From contig NC_134833.1 of assembly GCF_004210375.1 (NCBI RefSeq), forward strand, positions 148,358,127 to 148,422,126: a stretch of DNA of 64,000 nucleotides. Direction: 5' to 3'. Below are positions 50,544-61,200 of the stretch, piece after piece. Position 1 is the first letter of the stretch, and each line of letters opens with the position of its first letter. This stretch comes from Tachypleus tridentatus. Its lineage: Eukaryota; Arthropoda; Merostomata; Xiphosura; Limulidae. The notes beneath the pieces are model-generated. The model was given only the letters and a program-made list of their open reading frames with translations. It ran no database searches and was not told the origin of the DNA. The position numbers and the translations under genes were made by a program.

Positions 50544-51652
50544 ATGGCGTGTAAGATTGTATTAGCAATTTTGTTTTTGTATTTTAACCTCACGTCATTG
50601 CATTTTTACCTTACAGACCTATCTACATTCACGGTATTCGTTACCGACGATAACCAAATGACTGGTGATTTAGAACGTCGGCGTCGGGAGGCTGGCGATG
50701 GCGCTACCACGGTCTCTCCAACGAAAGGTGTCGGCGTCGGGAGACTGGCGAAGGCGTTACCACGGTCTCTCCAACGGAAGGTGTAGAACGTCGGCGCCGG
50801 GAGGCTGGCGAAGGCGCAAGCACGGTCTCTCCAACGGAAGGTGTAGAACGTCGGCGCCGGGAGGCTGGCGAAGGCGCAAGCACGGTCTCTCCAACGGAAG
50901 GTGTAGAACGTCGGCGCCGGGAGACTGGCGAAGGCGTTACCACGGTCTCTCCAACGGAAGGTGTAGAACGTCGGCGCCGGGAGACTGGCGAAGGCGTTAC
51001 CACGGTCTCTCCAACGGAAGGTGTAGAACGTCGGCGCCGGGAGGCTGGCGAAGGCGCAAGCACGGTCTCTCCAACGGAAGGTGTAGAACGTCGGCGTCGG
51101 GAGGCTGGCGAAGGCGCAAGCACGGTCTCTCAACGGAAGGTGTAGAACGTCGGCGTCGGGAGGCTGGCGAAGGCGCTAACACGGTCTCTCCAACGGAAGG
51201 TGTAGAACGTCGGCGTCGGGAGGCTGGCGAAGGCGCTAGCACGGTCTCTCCAACGGAAGGCGTCGGGAGGCTGGCGAAGGCGCTAGCACGGTCTCTCCAA
51301 CGGAAGGCGTCGGGAGGCTGGCGAAGGCGCTAGCACGGTCTTTCCAACGGAAGGCGTCGGGAGGCTGGCGAAGGCGCTAGCACGGTCTCTCCAACGGAAG
51401 GCGTCGGGAGGCTGGCGAAGGCGCTAGCACGGTCTCTCCAACGGAAGGCGTCGGGAGGCTGGCGAAGGCGCTAGCACGGTCTCTCCAACGGAAGGCGTCG
51501 GAGGCTGGCGAAGGCGCTAGCACGGTCTCTCCAACGGAAGGCGTCGGGAGGCTGGCGAAGGCGCTAGCACGGTCTCTCCAACGGAAGGCGTCGGGAGGCT
51601 GGCGAAGGCTGGCGAAGGCGCTACCACGGTCTCTCCAACGGAAGGTCATTAA
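50544..51652 (+). pseudogene. Copy D: repeat-protein gene, frameshifted in unit 2, with a 47-bp sub-array
   Basis: ATG at 50544 gives MACKIVLAILFLYFNLTSLH, a good signal-peptide-like leader, then the linker and a first unit (ERRRREAGDGATTVSPTKG). Unit 2 lacks 7 bp (GTGTCGGCG for GTGTAGAACGTCGGCG), so translation leaves frame and stops at 50784-50786 (80 residues). Units 3-10 are 59-60 bp. From about 51250 to 51600 eight units are shortened to about 47 bp by loss of the same 13 bp, an internally amplified derivative. The family stop is TAA 51650-51652. Gly/Ala/Thr codons vary (GCAAGCACG, GTTACCACG) in blocks, showing local duplication of unit groups. A truncated 80-residue secreted product is possible; otherwise it is a pseudogene. 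Confidence 0.75.
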
Positions 51653-52020
51653 CTAGAACTACGAACTCTTTTTAATAAAATATTGTGGTGTCATTCGCTC
51701 ATTTGTAACTTTTGTATTATGTGTATAAATTAAAATTGTACAATTCTTTATCGTTGTTTAAGAACTGGTGTTTCGGAAATTTTCCTTGGTTAATGAAACT
51801 TCATTCAACAGCACCACGTGAAGTCTTCATTGTAATAAAGGAAAGATGCATCTACAGTTACTGTAATTCAGTGATACCCGTAATGTACTTACATAACCAA
51901 ATGTGTATCGGTCTGTATTTCTATTCCTTCTAAAAAACCTATTACAAACTTCGCTTTAAAACCGATAAACTTTCCTTCACACACTCTGATACAATTATTA
52001 CAGCGTTTTTCTAAGCATTT
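51653..52020 (+). promoter_or_regulatory. Copy D 3' UTR/flank with AATAAA
   Basis: Family 3' end with AATAAA at 51674-51679; the flank matches A-C and E with small changes. Confidence 0.7.
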
Positions 52021-53261
52021 TATTCCTCAGGTCTCCATTTTGGTGTTATCAAATTCACAACCTAATGTCTATTTTTCTTCGTCTTGCTCTTTGAATTGTA
52101 CATGTCGTAATTTTACAAAAACATCGCATCCAAATCATATTTTTTTAACTGTTAGGCGTCGATGTCTCTCTTTTTCAACACTTTCATAAGTATTTGAGTT
52201 CCAAATCTTTATTCAAACCTTTTTTCTAAGAATTTATTTCTCAGATCTCCATTTTGCATTATATTACTCACTGCTTGACCTTCATGTCCCTATTCTTCAT
52301 CGTCTTGCTATCTATTTCACAACCAAATCTATACTTTTCTCCTTCTGTATATCTAACACCCAAATCTCTATTCTTCGTTGTATAACCAACACGTTCCCAC
52401 CCACATCTCCATTCTTCTTCGTCTTGCTAATTTATAATCATATATCTATTCTTCATAATTTTATAAAAATCTAGCATTCAGATCTTTACTCTTCAACGAC
52501 CTTTTAACTGTGTGACCTCTATATCTCTATTCTTCATCGTCTTGCTATGTATTTAACATCATAATCTCTATTCTTTCCTTCTCTCTTAGCATTTATTCCT
52601 CATATCTCCATTTTGCATTATCTCATCGACCGCACGATATCCAGGTCTCTTTTTTCTTATCCTCTACCTAACTATTTCACACCTAAATCTCTATTCTTCT
52701 CCTTTTACATATCTAACACCCAAATCTCTATTCTTCTTTCTATTACCAACCCTTTCCCACCCACATCTCTATTCTTTCTTCGTCTTACTATTTCAAATTC
52801 ATATGCTCTTCATCCATTTCTTTTGGGCCTGGCATGGCCTAGCGCGTTAAGGCGTGCGCTTCGTAATCTGAGGGTCGCGGGTTTGCGCCCGAGTCGCGCC
52901 AAACATGCTCACCCTTTCACCCGTGGGGGCGTTATGATGTGACGGTCAATCCCACTATTCGTTGGTAAAAGAGTAGCCCAAGAGTTGGCGGTGGGTGGTG
53001 ATGACTAGCTGCTTTCCCTCTAGTCTTACACTGCTAAATTAGGGACGGCTAGCACAGATAGCCCTCGAGTAGCTTTGTGCGAAATTCCAAAACAAACAAA
53101 CAAACAAACCATTTCTTTTAACTGTTTGACATCCATATCTATATTCGTCATTGCCTTGCTAATTGTTTGAGATCCAAATCTTTATTGATACTCTTTACTA
53201 AGAATTCATTCCTCAGATTTCCATTTTGCATTATCTTACTCAATGCTTGACATCCAGGTCT
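52020..53261 (+). repeat. CT-rich higher-order satellite, array D (short)
   Basis: Only about 0.95 kb of satellite remains, interrupted by a SINE at 52825-53108. It ends abruptly at about 53261, where it joins transposon-tail sequence instead of the conserved intergenic segment that follows the other arrays. Confidence 0.87.
52825..53108 (+). mobile_element. tRNA-derived SINE, full-length, with target-site duplication
   Basis: The head contains a box A-like TGGCCTAGCGCGTTAAGG and a box B-like GGGTTTGCGCCCGAG, followed by a unique body (GGTGGGTGGTGATGACTAGC) and a CAAA-repeat tail. The 11-bp sequence CCATTTCTTTT flanks it on both sides (52814-52824 and 53109-53119). It lies inside a satellite monomer. 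I associate this SINE with horseshoe crab sequences from memory, which needs a database check. Confidence 0.93.
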
Positions 53262-54456
53262 TTTCCAGTTCAAATTTGGCTATGAAAATACACACAGCTG
53301 ATGACAACGGGTTCAAGCGTGGAAGGAATAAAGATTTTAATGATAATCAAGTGGCAATTTGGAAATATTTAAAGCATGCTGAATAAATTATTTGAGTAAG
53401 ATATTTTTGTTGTTATTTTTAATCACACAAAATTATGGTGTGTAACGCGACATATAATTGGTTGTTAAAATATTTGAATCCCATCACTGTTCTAAACATT
53501 ACTGAATCTAACCAAACTGCGTCGTTTAACCAGTACGAAATAATGATAAAAATAATTTAACCAAATAGACACTCATGAACTGACATTAAAAGGAGTAAAA
53601 GTTTGAGATGTACATGAAGCTTCCTTTGTAATTGCAGATAAACGTAATTATCAATTTTAACATCCAGGAAAAAAATAAATTGACAGATTCATAAAATAAT
53701 AAAGTTTTTCGAAAGCTAGACTGCATGCACTCTTAAAGTTCGTAACATTTTTTAATATAGTTATACGCTGTAAATGTGAAAATGTTTTCATTTTTGATTC
53801 TGCAATTCAACAAAATTAAAGTACCAGGAAACAACTGAAGCTACACCGTATGTTGAAGAATGTTTACACACTAATTGGTGTTTAAAACTGGCATATTAGT
53901 TTTGGATCCAAAAACATTTAGTTTAAAATAAACAAATTCAAGTGTTACTCTCTTTTGTTTTTAGGAACGTTAATGGCATATCTAACTTGAGTATTGATAG
54001 ATTCTAAAGTAGCTGTAATAATAAAGTATTGGTATGATAAATTTACATTTACGATATGTAAGACGTGAGTTTATTTATATTTTTATAAATTTTTCATAAC
54101 GAATTCCATCAAATGATCATTAAATGCTGTCAGTATCCATACGCTCATGATTTCTTCCACAACTGAATTGAGATACAAACCAATCAACTAGAAAATAATG
54201 AGCATATTTCACATGAGATTTTCTTCACAAACTATGCATTTAACATTTTCCATATCCACACACAAATTGTTAAAACAATAAACCATTTCATTGTTCCTAA
54301 TTAAATTACATCTTCTAAACTACTTCTGAGACACGTTAATTCAGTATTGTTGACGGTCAATGGTTAAGTACTACGAGGTTACAATTGAAGGTCTATAATA
54401 TTTCGTGATTCGAACGTTTCGTAAACCTCAGAGATAAATGTCTACTCACTTTAGTG
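53262..54456. other. Shared upstream flank before hAT, copy E (starts in KIAA1586-like tail)
   Basis: Begins with the last part of the KIAA1586-like transposon (equivalent to 33557 onward) joined directly to satellite, then matches 33681-34817 with small deletions (for example about 130 bp near 54170-54200). No gene. Confidence 0.65.
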
Positions 54457-56745
54457 CAGTGTTTCTTAACCTTGTTAGAGGTACTGAACCCCAGAAGTTT
54501 CACTGAACCCTTCGTAATTGGAAAAATAAAATATACTTAACATAAGTAGATATTTTACTAATGCACAAAATGAGCCATGCATCAGTAACACATAATATTA
54601 CTGTGTTCAAAGAACAAAATCAACAAAACTTGGATTTCACACAAAAACAAAAACATAACTCAATGAATATTTACAGCAAATCAATGTGACTTTTGTTTTT
54701 GCCTTTCAGAGACAAGTTCAGAAATGCGCGGCTTCACCTTGGAAAGTGCCACTCTTATATCATTTTCGCAACAAAGTATGTTCCTTTTCTTCGTTTTTAT
54801 GTCTACCATCCTCGAAAAGGATTGCTCGCAAAGATATGTTGTAACAAACGGTATGATTATCTCAAGGGCTTTCTTAGCTATAAGAGGGTACGCTACGATT
54901 TGGTGACACCAGAACGTTGAAAGCGTTGTTGTTCTGAAAAGTGTCTGTTGAACCTAGCTCTGCTGAAGTTCAATGATTTCGTCGAGGTATTCATCATTGA
55001 CATCTACTATCGCAACGCTAAACGTGAACGGCTGTCTCATTCATGCTGGACATGACTTTCTGGTGAGGAAGTATCCGTCGAGAGACTTTGCAAGCTCATC
55101 TAAGTGCATGGCAATTGCTTGCTTCAGTTCCCCGAGTACAGAAATGTCTCCGATTTCAGACACATCTTCGATCTTACCTAAACAGTCGTCCAGCAGGGGA
55201 AAGTTTGCAAAGTTATGATTCTCTGTTCGTCGTTTCCATAACGGTAGCTTTTTTGAAAAGCCTTTAAGTGTTCTTCCGCTTCGATTATGTTGACTCCACC
55301 GACCTGCATCTGTTGATTGAGATGACTGAAAGCGTTGAAGATATCGTCCATGTACGCCAAAATGAGATTTTTCGAAGCAATCAGCATGACAATGTTGGTG
55401 CTCTTGCAAAAACAGGGCTAATTTCACACGCATGGCAAAATCACGATTCAGCACCTTTCCCCAGGATAACCAACGATCGATAGAATGGTACAGAAGTACC
55501 TTGACTTCAGAGCCCATTTCATTACATGGCAATTTGAAGATGCGGTGCTTCAGAGCACTATTTTGCACAAAGTTCACACATTCCACAACAATTTTTAATA
55601 CTTCTGACAGTTTTGAAGGCAAGGTTTTGTTGCCAACGCATGCCTGTGTAGATCACAGTGCATTACAACGATGTGGGTGCATCGGCTTTCACCAATGCAA
55701 CAAAACTAAAGTTTCGTTCCAGCATGACTGGAGATTTGTCCAAACAAACTGCAGAAACCATATCCTACGAAAGATCGTTGTCTCTGAAGAAGTCATCCAC
55801 AAGTTTCTTCACGTCGACTGCCTTAGTTGTTGTTGTAAGAGGAGGCTTACAAAATAAAAAATATCTTATCTCGTCGTTCTTCACATAGCCCACGAATACA
55901 ACGAGCTGGCTTAGATTGGAAACGTCAGTGGTCTGGTCGAGTTGAAGGCTGAATTTTGCTGCGCTTGAAATCAGATTTGCAACCACTTGAGCCAAGATGT
56001 CATCGCTCATGTCATCTATTCTGCTGCTGATGGTGTCATTTCAAAGAGAAATTTGGTATAACTTTTTTCAGCAGCTTTTCCCAGTATGACATTCGCCATC
56101 TTCAACGCAGCTGGTTTTAGGAGTGCTTTACCAATGGTATGTGGTTTGCCCTGCTTTGCGATCAAGTACGCAACTTTATACGATGCTGTGAGGATCGGTT
56201 TGTCAATGGATACAAAGCCGAGAACAGGCAAAGTAGCTGGCTCTCTTTACCTTGAATTCAGCAAGCGTTGTATTCTTGTATTTCCCATCTCCATGCAGCT
56301 TTAGGGAGTGTTCTCTTAGTTTTTTTAGTCTAGGTGCTAAACTAAAATTGCTCAACTTGGCATTGCAAATCATGCATTGAAAACGCTGACTCCCATCATG
56401 TTCCGTTATACACGTGAATCCATACTGTACGTATTCGTCCGACCACCTTTTGTTTTTGCTCGACATAGTTAGTATGAAGGAATTGAAAGATTAGGAGAAA
56501 AATAATAAAATGACAAACAATTACTACAGTCACAAGTCGACTACTAAGCGCACGAAGTTCCCTGCAGCACAGACATTAAGGCCAAGTGATGTGACGTGTC
56601 AGCCGCAGCCAATGATGGCCAAGTAGGCATGACGTTACGAATCATACGAGTGGAATGAACGGATCGGACACACACACAGTATGTGTGTTTTGACCTTCGC
56701 CGAACACCTGAGAATGACTCACCGAACCCCTGGGTTTCGCCACTG
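54457..56745 (-). mobile_element. ZBED5/FAM200-like hAT element, copy before gene E
   Basis: Bounded by CAGTGTTTCTTAACC and (inward) CAGTGGCGAAACCC with a perfect 8-bp duplication CTTTAGTG at 54449-54456 and 56746-56753. This is the most complete copy. Minus-strand frames 56203-56466 (MSSKNKRWSDEYVQYGFTC, BED-finger region), 56016-56231 (VLGFVSIDKPILTASYKVAY), 55765-56010 (MSDDILAQVVANLI, LQLDQTTDVSNLSQLVVFVG) and 55041-55622 (VLLYHSIDRWLSWGKVLNR, GFSKKLPLWKRRTENHNFAN) follow in order. They are out of frame with one another, so the transposase is broken. No C-terminal dimerisation block was clearly found. Confidence 0.93.
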
Positions 56746-56753
56746 CTTTAGTG

Positions 56754-57200
56754 AATTAAAGATATTTTCCTTATGACGAAATTGATAGTTTCAAATATGT
56801 TGGTACCGTCTGACGCTTGTTCTAAACTAGAATAACACAATTTGTGTTATTCAATTTTATATATCACACGAATTTGTCCATTGTGTTATTGTCCCTCGGT
56901 TAGGTAAGTAAATTTTTGGACTTACAACACTTACGTCCGGTATTATATTTTTCTAGAACAAAAAATACAGCTCTAAATAATGTGAGCTCTCATTTTAGGT
57001 CCTGTAAATTATGTTTAAAATACCTAACATACAAAATAATGTACTTAGTATCTAACCTCAATAAATACGAAAAATCACTAAACACAAAAACTAGGTAAAA
57101 CTACTAATAAACTTAAAAAATTGAATCAAGCCAGACAGAGATATAAAAGGACATGCCACTTCACCGAATACTGAATATTTCAGAAAGAAAATAATAAGAG
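56754..57200. other. Shared flank, copy E, ending at a deletion junction
   Basis: Matches 48168-48615 and contains the recurrent 60-codon frame at 56916-57098. At about 57196-57202 it jumps straight to the promoter-proximal CAGCAATCAACATT block, so the mariner and about 1.7 kb present before C and D are absent. Confidence 0.65.
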
Positions 57201-57316
57201 GCAAGCAATCAACATTACCTCCCTTTATCATACAATGCATACGGTCTGTTCTCTCTACGGCATATTTATGAGCATGCGCAATTTCAGAGCCCTCAGAATT
57301 CATCAAAGACGAGTTG

Positions 57317-57350
57317 TATATATACCAGCAGATGAGAAGAAGGAGATGTT
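57317..57350 (+). promoter_or_regulatory. Core promoter of copy E
   Basis: TATATATA at 57317-57324, 70 bp before the ATG equivalent, in the conserved block; a weaker TATA core than TATAAATA of B and C. Confidence 0.65.
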
Positions 57351-57393
57351 TATAGTTTTAGTTATTTTATACCTATTTTAGAGTGTCGAAACG

Positions 57394-57885
57394 ATGGAGT
57401 GAAAGATTGTATTAGCAATTTTGTTTTTATATTTTAACTTAACATCGTTGCATTTTTACCCTACAGACCCATCTACATCCACGGTATTCGTTACGGACGA
57501 TAATCAAATGACTGGTGACTTAGAACGTCGGCGTCGGAAGGCTGGCGAAGGCGCTACCACGGTCTCTCCAACGGAAGGTGTAGAACGTCGGCGTCGTGAT
57601 GCTGGCGAAAGCGCTACCACGGTCTCTCCAACGGAAGGTGTAGAACGTCGGCGTCGTGATGCTGGCGAAGGCGCTACCACGGTCTCTCCAACGAAAGGTG
57701 AAGAACGTCGGCGTCGGGAGGCTGGCGAAGGCGCTACCACGGTCTTTCCAACGAAAGGTGTAGAACGTCGGCGTCGGGAGGCTGGCGAAGGCGCTACCAC
57801 GGTCTCTCCAACGAAAGGTGTAGAACGTTGGCGTCGGGAGGCTGGCGAAGGCGCTACTACGGTCTCTCCAACGGAAGGTCATTAA
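57394..57885 (+). pseudogene. Copy E: repeat-protein gene, family frame intact but stop at codon 3
   Basis: The frame from ATG 57394 to TAA 57883-57885 is 163 codons and free of indels, but codon 3 is TGA (57400-57402) instead of the TGT of copies B and C. Downstream it reads LYFNLTSLHFYPTD, the linker and six units: ERRRRKAGEGATTVSPTEG, ERRRRDAGESATTVS, ERRRRDAGEGATTVSPTKGE and so on, ending PTEGH. The units differ from each other more than in A. The same base change removes the GTAAG donor-like site of the possible mini-intron. AATAAA in the 3' UTR is AGTGAA. Initiation at the Met in NQMTGD would give a leaderless repeat protein. This copy is the best view of the family frame, although it is probably a pseudogene. 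Confidence 0.8.
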
Positions 57886-58290
57886 CTGGAACTATGGACT
57901 CTTTTTAGTGAAATATTGTGGTGTCATTTGTAACTTTTGTATTATGTGTATAAATTGAAATTGTCAATTCTTCATCGTTCTTTAAGAACTGGTGTTTCGG
58001 AAGTTTTCCTTGATTAATGCAACTTCATTGAACAGCACCACGTAAAGGCTTCGTTGTAATATAGGAAAGATGCATCTACAGCTACTGTAATTCAGTGTCC
58101 TTTCCATTTTAATAAAGGAAAGATGCATCTACAGTTACTGTAATTCGGGGTTGATACCCGTAATGTACATACATAACCAAATGTGTATCGGTCTGTATTT
58201 CTATTCCTTCTCAAAAAAACCTATTACAAACTTCGCTTTAAAACCGAAACTTTCCTTCACACACTTTAATACAATTATTATGCGTTTTTC
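57886..58290 (+). other. Copy E 3' flank, poly(A) signal lost, internal duplication
   Basis: The position of AATAAA in the sister copies reads AGTGAA (57907-57912). About 40 bp containing GGAAAGATGCATCTACAG are present twice (about 58063-58097 and 58110-58145), the second preceded by AATAAA at 58111-58116, which could act as a substitute signal some 225 bp past the stop. Confidence 0.65.
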
Positions 58291-61200
58291 TAAGCATTTT
58301 ATTCCTCAGATATCCATTTTGGTGTTATCTAATTCACAACCTAATGTCTATTTTTCTTCGTCTTGCTCTTTGAATTGTACATGTCATAATTTTACAAAGA
58401 CATCGCATCCAAATCATATTTTTTAACTGTTAGACATCCATGTCTTTATTCTACTTGTACTCTATTCAAATATCTATTCTTGCCATTCTGTATATCCAAC
58501 ACCCAAAACTGTATTCTTCGTTGTATTACTCACCACTTCGCATCTATTCCTTCTTCGTTTTACTATTCGAAATTCATCGACCTGTCCTTCACATTTTTAT
58601 TATAATCTGGCATCCAGATTTTTATTTTTCACATAACGTTTAATTGTTTCACATCCATAATACTATTCTTCCTCGTCTTCATAAGTATTGTATGTAGAAA
58701 TTTGTTCTTTCCTTTTTTTTTAAATTTTTATTCCTCAGATCTCCGGTTTGCATTATCTTACTGACTGCATGATATCAAGGTCTCTATTTTCCATCCTCTT
58801 CCTAATTATTTAAAACTGAAATCTCAATTCTTACCATTCTATATATCTAACACCCAAATATCTATTGTTCGTTCTATTATCCATTACTTTCCACCTACAT
58901 CTCTATTCTTCTTCGTTTTTCAAATTTGTAACCGTATATCTATTCTAAATAATTTTATAAAAATCTGGCATTCAGATCCTAATTATTCAACTACCTTTTA
59001 ACTGTGTGACCACTTCTCTATTCTTCATCGTCTTCCTATGAACTTAACATCATAATCTCTATTCTTACATTTTTTCAAAGTACTTATTCCTCGAATCTAC
59101 ATTTTGCATTATCTTGCCAACCACATGATATCCAGGTCTCAATTTTTCATCCTCTTTCTAACTATTTCACACTCAAATCTCAATTTTTACCATTCAGTGT
59201 ATCTAACACCCAAATATCTATTCTTTGTTGTATTACCCACCAATTCCTACCCACATCTCTATTCTTCGTCTTGCTATTTGAAATTCGTATATCTATTCTT
59301 CATATTTTATAAAAATCTGTCATGCAAATCTTATTTTTCACCTTTATTTTAACTGTTTGACATCCATATCTCTCTTTTTCAACACTTTCATAAGTATTTG
59401 AGTTCCAAATCTCTATTCAAACCTTTTTTCTAATAATTTATTTCTTAGATCTCCATTTTGCATTAAATTACCCACTGCTTGACCTTCATGTCCCTATTCT
59501 TCATCGTCTTGCTATCTATTTCACAACCAAATCTATATTTTTTCTCCTTCTGTATATCTATCATCCAAATCTCTATTCTTCGTTGTATAACCAACAAGGC
59601 CACATCTCCATTTTTCTTCGTCTTGCTTTTTTATAATCATATATCTATTCTTCATAATTTTATAAAAAATCTAGCATTCAGATCTTTACTCTTCAACGAC
59701 CTTTTAACTGTGTGACCTCTATATCTCTATTCTTCATCGTCTTGCTATGTATTTAACATCATAATGTCTATTCTTTCCTTCTCTCTAAGCATTTATTCCT
59801 CATATCTCCATTTTGCATTATTTTATCGACCGCACGATATCCATGTCTCTTTTTCTAATCCTCTACCTAACTATTTCACACCCAAATCATTATTCTTCTC
59901 CTTTTACATATCTAACACCCAAATCTCTATTCTTCTTTCTATTACCAACCACTTCCCACCAACATCTCTATTCTTTTTTCGTCTTGCTATTTCAAATTCA
60001 TATGCTCTTCATCATATTTTTACAAAGGCATGGCATCCAAATCTTTATTTTCCATTTATTTTAACTGTTGGACATCCATATCTATATTCGTCATTGCCTT
60101 GCTAATTGTTTGAGATCCAAATCTTTATTGATACTCTTTACTAAGTATTCACTCCTCAGATTTCCATTTTTCATTATCTTACTCAATGCTTGACATCCAC
60201 GTCTCTATTCTTGAATGTTTTTAACATTTTAACTATTTAACATTCAAATATCTATTTTTGCCATTCTATATATCTCACACCCAAATATTTATTCTTCGTT
60301 GTGTTCATACATTTTTTCTTTGTATTTATTCCTCAGATCTCCATTTTGCATTATCTTATTGAACGTTGACATCCAAGACTCCATTCCTGAACTCTTTCTA
60401 ACTATTTGACATTCAAATAACTATTCTTGCCATTCTATATATCTAACACTCAAATCTCTATTCTTCGTTGTATTATTCACCACTTCCCATCCATACTTCT
60501 ATTCTTCTTCGTTTTACTATTTGAAATTCATAGACCTCTCATTCACATTTTTATAAAAATCTGGCAACCAGATCTTTATTTTTCACATAACTTTAATTGT
60601 TTCACATCCGTATCTTTATTCTTCGTCGTCTTTTTTAGTATTGGATGTAGAAATATCTATTCTTACCTTTTTTTAAATATTTATTCCTCAGATCTCCATT
60701 TTGCATTATGTTTCCACGTCTTGGCATCCAAGTATCTATTTTACATCCTCTTCCTAACTATTTCATACTCAAATCTCTATTCTTCCCATTATATATATCT
60801 ATCACCCAAATCTCTATTATTCAATGTATTACCCTCAACCTCCACCCACATCTCTATTCTTCTTCATCTTGCTATTTGAAATTCATATATCTATTCTTCA
60901 TAATTTTACAAAAAATCTGGCATCGAGATCTTTATTTTCACCTTTATTTTGACTGTTTGACATTTATATCTATATTTTTCATCGCCTCCTAAATGTTTGA
61001 GATCGAAATCTTTATTCATACCTTTTTCTGAGTAATTATTTATCTGATCTCCACTTTCCATTATCTACCCACCACTTCACAGGCAGGTCTCTATTTTTCA
61101 TCCTTTTCCTAACTATTTGATACTCAAATCTCTATTTTTGTCATTCTCTATATCTATCACCCAAATATCTATTCTTCAATGTATTACCCACAACATCCAC

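Noticed and set aside
35475-56304. + strand frames within the three ZBED5/FAM200-like hAT copies
   Set aside because: Antisense of the transposase on the minus strand, whose motifs are readable.
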